Part shown: in pieces, positions 10,001 through 19,703 of the stretch
Numbering within the stretch: the first letter of the stretch is position 1
Layout: the number at the start of each line of letters is the position of its first letter
NCBI RefSeq assembly: GCF_004341845.1
Contig: NZ_SLVB01000006.1
Coordinates: 186,001-250,000, forward strand
Source of the DNA: Novosphingobium sp. PhB165
GTDB taxonomy: Bacteria > Pseudomonadota > Alphaproteobacteria > Sphingomonadales > Sphingomonadaceae
Direction of reading: 5' to 3'
Length of the DNA: 64,000 nt
Program-made: the position numbers and the translations under genes
The notes under the pieces: generated by a model
What the model was told of the DNA's origin: nothing
The model's database searches: none
Seen by the model: the letters and a program-made list of their open reading frames with translations, nothing else

Positions 10001-13000
10001 CGAAGTCAGCGTGACGGCCACCGACGCATCGGGGAATACGTCCGCCGCGGCGACCGAAGCCGTCGACAACACGATCGACAGCACGCCGCCGCCGGTGCCG
10101 GTGATCCTTGCCGCCGCGGACGATGTCGGCACGGTGCAGGGGCCGCTCGCCAGCGGGGCGGTGACCGACGACCCCGGGCCGGTGCTGAGCGGCACGGCCG
10201 AGGCCGGCGTACTGGTCTCGGTCTATGTCGACAATGTCCTGGCGGCGACCACGCATGCCGATGGCCTGGGCAACTGGAACGTCGCGGTCACGCTGACCGA
10301 AGGTCCGCACAGCCTGACCGCCACGACCACCGACAGCATTGGCAACGAGAGCCTGCCCTCGGTCGCGTTCGACGTGACACTGGACACGCTCGCCCCGGCC
10401 GCACCCGTTGTCGAACCCACGAACGGTACCGTCCTCATGGGCACGGCCGAGGCGGGGGCAACGGTCAATCTCGATCTGGACGGCAACGGCTCGGTCGACG
10501 TCCATGTTCAGGCCGATGTGTCGGGCGCGTGGAGCTATACGCCGGGTCTGCCGCTGGCGGACGGCAGCACGGTGCTTGTCACGGCCACCGACGCGGCGGG
10601 CAATGTTTCGGCCCAGACTTCGGCGGTCGTTGACGCCCTTGCACCGTTCCCGCCGCTCATCGTCTTTGGTGAGGACGATGTCGGCCCTTCGCAGGGCATC
10701 GTGCTCGGCGGCACTGCCACGGATGATACCCAGCCGCAGCTGACCGGCATTGCCGAGGTCGGTTCCACCGTTCAGGTCTATGACGGCACCACGCTGCTGG
10801 GCACGACCGTCACCGATGGGGGCGGGGTCTGGACGTTTACCCCGTCGGTGCCGCTGAATTCGGGGACTCATTCCGTCACGGCGGTCTCGATCGATGCTGC
10901 CGGGAATGTCAGTGTCACGTCGCCGGTATTCCAGTTGGTGATCGACACGATCGCACCCGTCGCGCCCGCGATTACCGCCGTGAGCGACGATGCCGGTCTG
11001 ATCCAGGGCCCGGTGGGACAAGGCGGAGTTACCGACGATACCGTCCCGCTGCTCGAGGGCACTGCCGAAGCCGGCGCGCTGGTCACGCTCTATGACAACG
11101 GCGCGCTGCTCGGCACGACCTCGGCCAATGGATCGGGCGACTGGGTGTTCCTGCCGGGCGCGGCACTGACGCCCGGCAGCCACAACTTCGTGGCCACCGC
11201 GACCGACGCGGCGGGCAATGTCAGCGCGGATTCGAGCGGCTGGACGATTACTGTCGATATCAGCGTCCCGGCCGTTCCCTCGATTGTCAGCGCGGCCGAC
11301 GATCATGGTGCGATTCAGGGGCTGGTCGCCAGTGGCGGGGTCACCGACGATACGCTGCCGCTATTCGCCGGTACCGCGCAGGCGGGCGTGGAAGTCACGA
11401 TTGTGCAGGACGGGTTCGTGGTCGCCACTGTGACCGCCGATGCGCTGGGCAACTGGACTTATGCGCCAACGACGGCGCTTGGGGGCGGCCCGCACACTCT
11501 CACGGCCTTCGCCACCAATGCCGCCGGCACGCAAAGCGCGCTTTCGTCGGACTTCGTGATCGACGTGGACACGGCGGGCCCGCTCCCGCCCATCATTCTG
11601 GAGGCGCTGGACGATGCCGGGGTCTACCAGGGCCCGCTGTTCGGCGGGGTGTCGGTGACGGACGACATCCTGCCCACGCTTTCCGGCATCACCGAGGCCG
11701 GCGCGACGGTCGCGATTCTCGATAACGGTACCGAGATCGGCCGGGTCGCGGCGGATGGCCTGGGCGAGTGGAGTTTCACGCCCACCACCGCGCTGGCCTC
11801 GGGCGCGCACAGTTTCACCGCTATCGCGACCGATGTCGCGGGCAATGTCGGCACCGCTTCGGCGGCCTTCGCGCTCACCATCGACGTGACCGCGCCCGCG
11901 GCGCCCACGATCGCGCCCAGCAATGGCGTGATCCTGACCGGCTCGGCCGAGGCCGGGGCGACGGTCCTGATCGATCTTGACGGCAACGGCGCCCCGGATG
12001 CTTCGGTCGTGGCCGATGGCCTCGGCACGTGGCTCTACGTTCCCGGCATCCCGCTGGCCGACGGGGCCACGGTGCTGGTCGCAGCGCGCGACCCGGCGGG
12101 CAACACCTCCGCCGCAACCAGCCTCACGATCGACCGGACCGCGCCGGTGGCCCCGGTGATCTTGGGCGTGGCGGACGATTTCGGCGCGCAGACCGGGCAA
12201 GTGGCCAACGGCGGCGTGACCGACGATACCCAGCCGGTCATCTCCGGCACCGCCGAACCCGGCGCCTCGGTCATCGTCTACGACAACGGCGGGGTGGTCG
12301 GGCAGGTGACCGCCGCCAGCACCGGGGTCTGGACGATCCCGATCGGCGCGGCGCTTCCGGACGGACCGCATGCCTTCACGGCCCTTGCGATCGATCCCAG
12401 CGGCAATGTGGGACCGGCCTCGGCGGCTTATACGGTTACGGTGGACACCGGCACGCCCGCCGCGCCGGTCATCACGTCGGTAACCGACGATGTGGGCGCG
12501 GTTCACGGCACCGTTGCGGCGGGCGGCACGACCGACGACACTCTGCCCGCCATCGGCGGCACCGCGCCGATTGGCGCCACGGTCACGATTTCCGACAACG
12601 GCTCCGTCCTGGGCAGCACGGTGGCCGATGGCGCCGGCAACTGGAGCTTCACGCCGTCCAGCGCGCTCACCGGCAGCAGCCATGTCTTCACGGCCATCGC
12701 CACCAATGGCGCGGGCAATTCCGGGCCGGTATCGAACAGCTACGGCGTCACGCTGGACACCAGCACGCCCACGACACCGCAGATCAGCTCGGTGATCGAC
12801 AATGTCACGGCGTTCACCGGAGCGGTGACCGACGGCGGGCTGACCAACGATATCACGCCCGCCATCACCGGCATGGCGCAGGCGGGTGCGCTCGTTTCGA
12901 TCTTCAACAACGGAACGCTGCTCGGCACCGCCACGGCCGACAGCGGCGGGGCGTGGAGCTATACGCCCACGCTGGCCGAAGGCGCGCAGAGCATCACTGT

Positions 13001-16000
13001 CAGCGCCGCCAATGCCGCGGGCAACAGCAGCGCGGTGTCCGCCCCCTTCACTTTCACGATAGACGCAACCGCGCCTGCGGCCCCGGCGGTCTCCCCGTCC
13101 AACGGCCTGACGCTGTCCGGCACGGCCGAAGCCAATGCCACCATCGGCATCGATATCGGCGCCAACGGATCTGTCGACGCGCAAGTGCAGGCCAATGGCT
13201 CGGGCGTCTGGACTTATACTTTCGGCAGCAATCCGGGCTCCGGCACCGCCGTTGCCGTCACCGCGAGCGATGCGGCCGGAAACCTTTCCGCCCCTACCAG
13301 CGTGACGATCGACACGACCGCTCCCGTCCCGCCGACGCTGCTGTCGGTGGTGGACGATCAGGGCCTTGTGACAGGCGCGGTCACGCTTGGCGGCGTGACC
13401 GACGATACCGCGCCGGTGCTGAGCGGCCTGACCGAGGGCCACGCCACGGTCTCGGTCTACGACAACGGCGTACTGCTGGGCTCGGCGGTCGCGGATGCGG
13501 CGGGCATCTGGAACTTCACCCCGGCCGCGCCGCTGGGAACCGGGCCGCACAGCATCACGCTGACGGCCACAGATCAGGCGGGCAATACCGGCGGCTTCTC
13601 GGCGGCCTTTGGCTTCGATGTCGATACCAGCGCACCTGCCACGCCCGTCATAACCGGCGCGCAGGACGATGTGCTGCCCCAGATCGGCGCGATCGCCAAC
13701 GGCGGCGCTACCAACGATATCCAGCCGGTGATCTCCGGCACGGCCGAGGCGGGGGCGACAGTAACGCTCCACATCGACGGCGTGGCGCAGCCCGTGACGA
13801 CCGTTGCCGACGGGGGCGGGCACTGGACCCTTGCCCCCTTCCTGATCGACGGCAGCTATAGCCTGACCGTGACGGCGACCGACCCAGCCGGGAACGTCAG
13901 CGCGCCCTCCGCCGCCTTTGCGATCACGGTGGATACACTGCCGCCGACTTCGCTCTCCCTGAACCTGACCGATGGCACCACGGTCTCCGGCACCGGAGAA
14001 GCGGGCACGACCATCCAGATCGACACCAATGGTGACGGCACGGCGGATGCGACGGCCACGGTCGATGGCTTTGGGCAGTGGAGCGTCTCCTTCTCGCCCG
14101 CGCTGATCGACGGAACGCTGGTGATCGCCACCGCCGTGGACGCGGCGGGCAATACGACCGGCCCGGCCTTCGCGATTGTCGACAGCCTGATCCCCACCAC
14201 GCCGCCCGCCGTTCCCTCGATCCCGACGATCACCGACGACGTGGGGACCACGACGGGGCCAGTCGCCAACGGCGGCGTTACGGACGATGCGCTGCCGCTG
14301 ATTTCCGGTACCGCCGATTTCAATGTGCAGGTCACCGTTTACGACAACGGCAACGTGCTCGGCACGACGACTGCCGACTCTTCCGGCCATTGGACATTTG
14401 CGGTCGGCCTGCTGGACGGCCCACACAGCATCACCGCGACGGCGACCGCGAACGGGTTGCAGAGCCTCAACAGCACGCCGGTCAGCTTCACTATCGATAC
14501 GCAGGCCCCGCCGCCGCCGATCGTGAACGCCAGCAACGGTTCGAGCCTTACGGGCACCGCCGAAGCGGGCGCCACGGTGAATCTCGACTTCACGGGCGAT
14601 GGCATCACCGATGCGACGGTTCACGCCAATGGATCGGGCGTCTGGACGTACACCCCGGGCGTTCCGCTGGCGGATGGAACGCTGGTCGTGGCGACGGCGG
14701 TAGACCTGGTCGGAAACGTCTCGCTGCCGGGGGTGACGGTCGTGGATCGGGCGCCCCCCGCCACCCCCGCGATTGCCGGCCTTGGCGACAATGTCGGGGC
14801 GATTCAGGGGCTGGTCCTCAGCGGCGGCGTGACCGACGACACCACGCCCACGCTTTCGGGAACGACCGAGCCGGGCGCCACGGTCTCCGTCTACGACGGC
14901 ATCACTCTGCTGGGCACGGCCACGGCGGACGGGCTGGGTGCGTGGAACTTCACGCCGCCGACCGTGCTGATCGAAGGGGGCCACAGCTTCACGATTACCG
15001 CCACCGATACGCTGGGCAATGTAAGCCTGCCGTCCGCCGCCTATACCGTCACGGTGGATCTCACCGCGCCGGGTGCCCCGGTGATTGTCGGGGCGAGCGA
15101 CGATTTCGGCACGATCCAGGGGCCCATTGCCAGTGGCGGCGTGACCAACGACACCACGCCCACGCTTACCGGCACGGCGGCGGCCAATGTCACGGTCGCT
15201 ATCTACGAAGGCGCCACTTTGCTCGGCTCGACCACGTCGAACGGGCTGGGCGCATGGTCGTTCACGCCGCCCACGCCGCTGGGAGGCGGGCTTCACACGT
15301 TCACCGCCGTTGCCACCGATGCCGCCGGGAATACCGGCGTCGCCTCCCCCGGTTGGAGCCTGACGGTCGACACCACGCCTCCCGCGACGCCGCTGTTGCT
15401 CTCGGTCACCGACGATGTCGGCACGGTGCAGGGCGTGCTCGCCAGCGGCGCCGTCACTGACGATACGCACCCCACGCTGTCCGGCATTGCCGAGGCCGGG
15501 GTGACGATATCGGTCTACGACGGCGGAGCCCTGCTGGGCTCGACCACCGCGAACGGCCTTGGCGTCTGGAGCTTCACGCCTTCCACCAGCCTCATCACCG
15601 GCCCTCATGCGCTGACCGTGACGGCCACCGACAGCGTCGGCAACGAAGGCACGCCGACCGCCGCCTTCAACCTGACCATCGATACCGGCGCCCCCGCCAC
15701 GCCGACCATCCTCTCCGCTGCCGACGATGTCGGCTCGATTCAGGGCGGCGTGGCCAACGGCGGCAGCACCGACGATGCCGCGCCGCTGCTGACTGGCAGC
15801 GCGGAAGCGAATGCGATTGTCTACATCTATGACAACGGTGCATTGCTGGGCACGGCATCGGCGAACGGCGGCGGGGCATGGACATTCACGCCGCCCAGCC
15901 AGCTTGCCGACGGGATCCATGCCCTGACCGCCATCGCGCACGATGCAGCGGGCAACGTCAGCGCCGCATCATCGGCTTACGCGATCACGGTCGATACCAC

Positions 16001-18260
16001 GGCACCGGCCGCGCCGGTGGTCGTCAGCGTCATCGACGATGCCGGGCCTCTGACCGGCGCGCTGGCCAATGGCGCGACGACGGACGACACACTGCCCGCG
16101 CTTTCCGGCACGGCGGAGATCGGGGCGGCGATCACGATCTACGACAATGGCGCGCAGATCGGGACGACCACGGCCAACGGGCTCGGCGTGTGGAGCTTCA
16201 CGCCTCCCGTTGCCCTGCTGCAAGGCGATCACAGCCTGACCGCGCGGGCTACCGATGCCACGGGCAATCAGGGCCCGGCGTCGTCTCCCTTCGTGGTGCG
16301 GGTCGACACTACGCCCCCCTCGGCGCCGACGATTACCAGCGTGACCGACGATGTCGGCACCGTGCAGGGCCCGGTGGCGCCGGGCGGCGTGACCAACGAC
16401 ACGATACCGCTGCTGCGCGGCACGGCGGAGGCGGGGGCGACCGTCACGGTCTATGGCAACGGCACAGCGCTGGGCACGGCGCAGGCCGATGTCGGTGGCA
16501 ACTGGAGCTTCAGTCCGTCATCGGCCTTGTCGGACGGCACTTACGCTTTCACGGCAAGGGCCACCGACGCGGCGGGCAATCAGGGGATCGGTTCGAGCAG
16601 CTTCACGGTGACGGTCGACACCGCCGCGCCGACTGCGCCCGCGATTACCGGGCTTGTCGATGATGTGGCGCCGATCATCGGCGCCATCGCCAATGGCGGC
16701 ATCAGCAACGACCCGTCGCCGCAACTGAACGGCACCGCCACTGCCAATACGACCGTCGTGATCTATGACGGGGCCACGGCGCTGGGCAGCACTACGGCGA
16801 ACGGATCGGGCGCCTGGTCGTTCACCGCGCCGTCCACGCTTGCCGACGGCACGCACAGCTTCACGGCAGTGGCGGTCGATACCGCAGGCAATGCCAGCGC
16901 GGCTTCCAATGCCTATGCAATGATACTCGACCGCGTGCCTCCTACCGCGACCATCGCGGTGACCACGCTCTCGGTCGATACCGGCACCGTCGGCGACTGG
17001 AGCACGCAGGACAACAGCCCGACAATCAGCGGCACGCTCAGCGCCGCGCTGGGCGTGGGCGAGCAAGTTCAGGTCCAGCTCGACAGCGGCACATGGGTCA
17101 ACGCGGTGTCGGCGGGGACGAGCTGGTTCTATGGGCCGGGCACGCTCCCCATCGGATCGCACACCATCGCCGCGCGCATCGTCGATGCGGCGGGCAATAT
17201 CGGCAACGGCACCTCGCAGACCTTCACCATCGCGGCGGTGACTGCGCAGGCGCCGGTCGTGCAGGCGACCAGTTCGTCGCTGCTCGGCCTGATCGGGGTG
17301 GAGGCGCTGAACCTCATCGACCTCAGCGGCCAGTCGCTGACGGCGGTGGATGTGAACGACAACCTGAAGAACGTGCAGGTGCGCTATGCCCCGGTGCTGT
17401 CACTGAGCCTTGGCGCCTATACGCTCACGGCATCGTCGGCGTTGGCGGCGGAGCTGGGGCTGCATATCGACATCAGCAACTCGGCGGGCATCCTCGGCCT
17501 GATCGCGCCGTCGTCGACGCTGACGATCACCTCCACCAGCGGCGGGGCGATGGATAATCTGGCGGTGAACGAACTGCTCGCCACCGTTCATTTCCAGCAG
17601 AACCTCAGCCTGCTGAGCCTCGACGTGCTGAGCGCGACGACGATCACCGCAACCGATACGACCAGCCTTTCCAGCACTACTGCCGTAGGCTCGTTGCTCG
17701 ATCTCAGCCTGATCAATTCCGCCGGGCCCGCCAATATCTTCGAGGGCGATGCCACTGCCAATGTGCTGACCGGCACCACGGGCAACGACCGGCTCTACGG
17801 CTATGCCGGGAACGACGTACTGAACGGCGGCGACGGCAACGACCTCCTGCGCGGCGGGGCCGGGGCGGACACGCTGAACGGCGGCAATGGCGACGATACG
17901 CTGGTCTATGACCCGGCCGACACCCTGATCGACGGCGGGGCGGGCACCGACACGCTGCTCATCAATTCTGGCACCGGCCCGGTGCTGAACCTGAACACCG
18001 CCACCAACATCCGCAATATCGAGCGGATCGATCTGGGCACCGGCGATGCCGGGCGGCAGGTCACGCTGACCGAGGCGGGCGTGCTGCGCGCGACCGACAG
18101 CAACCACACGCTGACGATCCTGGGCGACGGCAACGATTCGGTCACGATGACCGGGGCGGTGCTGACCGGCCAGACCCAGATCAATGGCGAGGCTTTCAAC
18201 CATTACACGCTGGGGACGACCGACATCTTCGTCGAGCACGCGGTGCTGGTGGCGGTCTAG
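7065..18260 (+). CDS. Giant BapA/LapA-like repetitive RTX adhesin secreted by type I secretion
   Basis: About 3,731 residues. The N-terminal part (1-175) resembles the BapA prefix domain and ends in a glycine/alanine-rich hydrophobic stretch (about 132-156, GGGIGNPLLIGLGVAGLAGG), which may hold the protein in the secretion channel. I then count 32 Ig-like modules (22 of about 100 residues, 10 of about 85), rich in T, D, G and A. A non-repeated part follows (about 3,300-3,560). After it come RTX nonapeptides (GGDGNDLLRGGAGADTLNGG, coded near 17757-17935) and an uncleaved C-terminal secretion signal. The start is ATG 7065, seven to eight bases after GGGAG; the longer GTG start at 7050 lacks this. 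Genes for the matching TolC/ABC/HlyD exporter follow at once. The likely role is surface attachment and biofilm formation. No LapG/LapD genes are in the window, so whether it is released by proteolysis is open. Confidence 0.93.
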   Translation: MDTRVDVTNRATKAVSSAVAHSGRTTVAVQPGASVKVFASPKTVASMGREGNDLIISFEDGSSIRLDGYFACPAEDIGQLSFADPASAGQWLVHLSEAACFAPADTTTEALEYSLSPLDAAPAAASAAAAGGGIGNPLLIGLGVAGLAGGIAVAASGGGGGKKSSGTTPPADTTAPNAPVVDPSNGSTLHGTAEPGSTVRVDVNGDGTVEGTVTTDASGHWTYTPGTPLTDGTTVKVTATDAAGNVSTPTTVTIDRAPPATPSVGAVVDDTGAVQGTVANGGATDDTRPTLSGTTEGGATVSIYDNGTLLGTVTAAANGTWSFTPTGALADGGHSFTVTAADALGNVSAASAPYVVTVDTLAPAAPVLAPSNGQTISGTAEAGATVAIDTNGDGTADITTVAGSDGHWSVTPATPLADGTPISAVAIDAAGNASAPASETTDGAAPATPSVGVVTDDVGPVQGTLASGGATDDSQPTLSGTTEGGATVSVYDNGTLLGTTVAAADGQWSFTPATALADGAHSFTVTATDAVGNVSAASAPYVVTVDTTAPAAPLLAPTDGQTVSGTAEAGSTVAVDTNGDGTADVTTVADGDGHWSVTLGTPLADGTLVSAVAIDAAGNRSADGTVTVDVAPAAPAVGPANDDVGSIQGDIASGGTTDDPTLRFTGTDAAPGTIITVYADGTPIGTTTVDGSGHWTFTPGAPLGEGAHAVTFTATDPAGHESAAAGPFDITVDTTAPAAPGVAPTSGDGLSGTGERGALISIDVNGDGTVDATTRVGDGGNWAYVPPTAIPDGTTISVTATDAAGNTSAASTVVVHSGLVIAPVITAVIDDVAALTGTIPSGGSSNDAAPLITGTAEAGSTVRVFDNGVLLGTVTADGAGAWTLASPPLAEGPHSFAATSSLDGDTRGPSTGYAVTIDLTAPAAPLLDPSDGATLSGTAEAGAVVSVDINGDGTPDATAIANDSGRWSVTFSPTLAHGTEVSVTATDASGNTSAAATEAVDNTIDSTPPPVPVILAAADDVGTVQGPLASGAVTDDPGPVLSGTAEAGVLVSVYVDNVLAATTHADGLGNWNVAVTLTEGPHSLTATTTDSIGNESLPSVAFDVTLDTLAPAAPVVEPTNGTVLMGTAEAGATVNLDLDGNGSVDVHVQADVSGAWSYTPGLPLADGSTVLVTATDAAGNVSAQTSAVVDALAPFPPLIVFGEDDVGPSQGIVLGGTATDDTQPQLTGIAEVGSTVQVYDGTTLLGTTVTDGGGVWTFTPSVPLNSGTHSVTAVSIDAAGNVSVTSPVFQLVIDTIAPVAPAITAVSDDAGLIQGPVGQGGVTDDTVPLLEGTAEAGALVTLYDNGALLGTTSANGSGDWVFLPGAALTPGSHNFVATATDAAGNVSADSSGWTITVDISVPAVPSIVSAADDHGAIQGLVASGGVTDDTLPLFAGTAQAGVEVTIVQDGFVVATVTADALGNWTYAPTTALGGGPHTLTAFATNAAGTQSALSSDFVIDVDTAGPLPPIILEALDDAGVYQGPLFGGVSVTDDILPTLSGITEAGATVAILDNGTEIGRVAADGLGEWSFTPTTALASGAHSFTAIATDVAGNVGTASAAFALTIDVTAPAAPTIAPSNGVILTGSAEAGATVLIDLDGNGAPDASVVADGLGTWLYVPGIPLADGATVLVAARDPAGNTSAATSLTIDRTAPVAPVILGVADDFGAQTGQVANGGVTDDTQPVISGTAEPGASVIVYDNGGVVGQVTAASTGVWTIPIGAALPDGPHAFTALAIDPSGNVGPASAAYTVTVDTGTPAAPVITSVTDDVGAVHGTVAAGGTTDDTLPAIGGTAPIGATVTISDNGSVLGSTVADGAGNWSFTPSSALTGSSHVFTAIATNGAGNSGPVSNSYGVTLDTSTPTTPQISSVIDNVTAFTGAVTDGGLTNDITPAITGMAQAGALVSIFNNGTLLGTATADSGGAWSYTPTLAEGAQSITVSAANAAGNSSAVSAPFTFTIDATAPAAPAVSPSNGLTLSGTAEANATIGIDIGANGSVDAQVQANGSGVWTYTFGSNPGSGTAVAVTASDAAGNLSAPTSVTIDTTAPVPPTLLSVVDDQGLVTGAVTLGGVTDDTAPVLSGLTEGHATVSVYDNGVLLGSAVADAAGIWNFTPAAPLGTGPHSITLTATDQAGNTGGFSAAFGFDVDTSAPATPVITGAQDDVLPQIGAIANGGATNDIQPVISGTAEAGATVTLHIDGVAQPVTTVADGGGHWTLAPFLIDGSYSLTVTATDPAGNVSAPSAAFAITVDTLPPTSLSLNLTDGTTVSGTGEAGTTIQIDTNGDGTADATATVDGFGQWSVSFSPALIDGTLVIATAVDAAGNTTGPAFAIVDSLIPTTPPAVPSIPTITDDVGTTTGPVANGGVTDDALPLISGTADFNVQVTVYDNGNVLGTTTADSSGHWTFAVGLLDGPHSITATATANGLQSLNSTPVSFTIDTQAPPPPIVNASNGSSLTGTAEAGATVNLDFTGDGITDATVHANGSGVWTYTPGVPLADGTLVVATAVDLVGNVSLPGVTVVDRAPPATPAIAGLGDNVGAIQGLVLSGGVTDDTTPTLSGTTEPGATVSVYDGITLLGTATADGLGAWNFTPPTVLIEGGHSFTITATDTLGNVSLPSAAYTVTVDLTAPGAPVIVGASDDFGTIQGPIASGGVTNDTTPTLTGTAAANVTVAIYEGATLLGSTTSNGLGAWSFTPPTPLGGGLHTFTAVATDAAGNTGVASPGWSLTVDTTPPATPLLLSVTDDVGTVQGVLASGAVTDDTHPTLSGIAEAGVTISVYDGGALLGSTTANGLGVWSFTPSTSLITGPHALTVTATDSVGNEGTPTAAFNLTIDTGAPATPTILSAADDVGSIQGGVANGGSTDDAAPLLTGSAEANAIVYIYDNGALLGTASANGGGAWTFTPPSQLADGIHALTAIAHDAAGNVSAASSAYAITVDTTAPAAPVVVSVIDDAGPLTGALANGATTDDTLPALSGTAEIGAAITIYDNGAQIGTTTANGLGVWSFTPPVALLQGDHSLTARATDATGNQGPASSPFVVRVDTTPPSAPTITSVTDDVGTVQGPVAPGGVTNDTIPLLRGTAEAGATVTVYGNGTALGTAQADVGGNWSFSPSSALSDGTYAFTARATDAAGNQGIGSSSFTVTVDTAAPTAPAITGLVDDVAPIIGAIANGGISNDPSPQLNGTATANTTVVIYDGATALGSTTANGSGAWSFTAPSTLADGTHSFTAVAVDTAGNASAASNAYAMILDRVPPTATIAVTTLSVDTGTVGDWSTQDNSPTISGTLSAALGVGEQVQVQLDSGTWVNAVSAGTSWFYGPGTLPIGSHTIAARIVDAAGNIGNGTSQTFTIAAVTAQAPVVQATSSSLLGLIGVEALNLIDLSGQSLTAVDVNDNLKNVQVRYAPVLSLSLGAYTLTASSALAAELGLHIDISNSAGILGLIAPSSTLTITSTSGGAMDNLAVNELLATVHFQQNLSLLSLDVLSATTITATDTTSLSSTTAVGSLLDLSLINSAGPANIFEGDATANVLTGTTGNDRLYGYAGNDVLNGGDGNDLLRGGAGADTLNGGNGDDTLVYDPADTLIDGGAGTDTLLINSGTGPVLNLNTATNIRNIERIDLGTGDAGRQVTLTEAGVLRATDSNHTLTILGDGNDSVTMTGAVLTGQTQINGEAFNHYTLGTTDIFVEHAVLVAV
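7586..16940 (+). repeat. Array of 32 Ig-like modules in two alternating types
   Basis: Read from the protein, long modules (L) begin xPxIxxVxDDVGxxQGxxxxGGxTDD and contain a YDNGxLLGT segment. Short modules (S) begin APxxxPSNGxxLSGTAEAGA and carry, at the same position, an EF-hand-like loop DxNGDGxxD. The order is strict S-L for the first 12 modules, then L-L-L-S-L-L-L-S-L-L-S-L-S, then seven L in a row. The array is therefore made of duplicated S-L pairs followed by expansion of L alone. The DNA copies are diverged, not identical. Confidence 0.85.
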
Positions 18261-18302
18261 CGAGCGATAGGGGAGGGGGTTTGCCAAGGATGAAGAGGAC
18301 GC

Positions 18303-19703
18303 ATGATCCTGACGTTCCGCACGATTGCCGTAGTGAGTGCTTTTCTGGGTCTGGTGATCGTGGCGGAGCGGGCGGGCGCGGCCCCGGAGCAGGGCGCGCA
18401 GGGCGAATTGAGCCCAGTGGAGGCGCCGCAAAACGATCCGCCGCCGCCGGATGAAGCGGACCCGAAAATCCCCCGCCAGCTCGATCTGCCGACGGCGGTC
18501 GCCCTGACGCTCGGGCGGCATCCGGAAATCGCGCGCGCCAATGCCGCTCTTGCGCGCGGGCAGGCGGATCTGGGCGCGGCGCGCTCGGTATGGACGCCGC
18601 AATTGTCCTATCAGGCCAATCTGGGGCCGCACATGCTGTCCGATACCAACAGTTCGGGCGTCAACGAGAACATGTCCGGGCCCACCGTCTATCTTCAGCA
18701 GCAAGTCTGGGATTTTGGCCGCTCGAAAGGTGAAATCGGTGCCGCCCGCTCCACCACCGGCCAGCGCTGGTACGAGCGCGAGGCCACCGCCGACCAGCTT
18801 GCCGAACAGAGCGCCCTGGCCTTCCTCGAAGTGCGGCGGTTCGAGATGCTGGCGGGTGCCGCGCGGACCCAGCTCGAAGACCTCGGGCACCTCCGCGAGC
18901 TGATCGGAATGCGCGTCCATGCCGGGATTTCCGACAAGTCCGACCTCATGCTGGCCGACGTGCGCGTGGAAAGCGCCCGGGGCGATGCCATTCAGGCGGA
19001 GACGTCGGCAGCGATGGCGCGCGCCGCGCTGGCCAACCTGATCGGCGGCATGCCGCAGGATCTGGCCGACGCCGGCCCGCTGATCTCGCGCTTCGAACCG
19101 GCCGACGAGGAGCCGGACTATGACAAGCTGCCCGCCGTCGCCGCTGCCGGGGAGGCTGCCGATGCCGCCGCCGCCAAGATCGGCGAGACCAAGGCAGAGC
19201 GCTATCCCCGGCTGGGCGTGCAACTGGGCTACACGCGCAACAACTATACCTACAACACGCGCGACAATGCCCTGACCGCGGTGATGACGGTGACGGGCAA
19301 TCTCTATCGCCGCAGCGACCACTACCTGATCGAGGCGGCCGAGGAAGACCGCCGCGCCGCCGAGGCCGCGCGCGACAGCACCGTGATCGAGGCACGCGGC
19401 CGCGCGCTGTCCGCCCAGCAGGAAATCCGCGCGGGCAGCGCCCGGATCGGCGCCTATTCCCGGCAGGAGGAGCAGGCCGTCACGGCCACCCGGATCTTCC
19501 TGGAGGAATACAAGCTGGGCAAGCGCACCCTGACCGAGCTGCTGAACACCCAGCTCGAAGTCTACCGCGCCTCCAGCGCACGGATCGCCGCCGAACACGA
19601 CATCATGGAAGCGCGCGTCCGGTTCGAGAACTTGTGCGGCACCTTGCGGCCCTCGCTCGGTCTGCCCGCCCGCCTGAGCGACGAAGAGGACATGCATGGC
19701 TGA
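18303..19703 (+). CDS. TolC-family outer membrane component of the adhesin type I secretion system
   Basis: A 466-residue TolC-like outer membrane protein with an N-terminal signal peptide (FRTIAVVSAFLGLVIVAERAGA). It has the duplicated outer membrane efflux domain: LDLPTAVALTLGRHPEIARANA near the start of the first half, and long amphipathic coiled-coil helices with alternating alanine and charged residues in both halves. The end of the second half reads EEYKLGKRTLTELLNTQLEVYRA (read in parts), typical of the LapE/AggA type. It starts 42 bases after the adhesin stop and overlaps the ABC transporter gene by eight bases, so all are one transcription unit. It should form the outer membrane channel of the exporter. 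Confidence 0.92.
   Translation: MILTFRTIAVVSAFLGLVIVAERAGAAPEQGAQGELSPVEAPQNDPPPPDEADPKIPRQLDLPTAVALTLGRHPEIARANAALARGQADLGAARSVWTPQLSYQANLGPHMLSDTNSSGVNENMSGPTVYLQQQVWDFGRSKGEIGAARSTTGQRWYEREATADQLAEQSALAFLEVRRFEMLAGAARTQLEDLGHLRELIGMRVHAGISDKSDLMLADVRVESARGDAIQAETSAAMARAALANLIGGMPQDLADAGPLISRFEPADEEPDYDKLPAVAAAGEAADAAAAKIGETKAERYPRLGVQLGYTRNNYTYNTRDNALTAVMTVTGNLYRRSDHYLIEAAEEDRRAAEAARDSTVIEARGRALSAQQEIRAGSARIGAYSRQEEQAVTATRIFLEEYKLGKRTLTELLNTQLEVYRASSARIAAEHDIMEARVRFENLCGTLRPSLGLPARLSDEEDMHG

Noticed and set aside
11361..15941. A 1,526-codon open frame on the minus strand inside the adhesin gene, with others nearby (7749-9746, 9978-11306).
   Set aside because: It is the antisense reading of the repetitive, high-GC adhesin sequence. 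Its residues (R, G, H, A rich) and lack of a start signal show it is a codon-bias artefact.
7586..16940. Regular repeats that could be taken for a CRISPR array or DNA-level tandem repeat.
   Set aside because: The period is about 250-310 bases, the copies are diverged and keep a reading frame; the repetition is in the protein.
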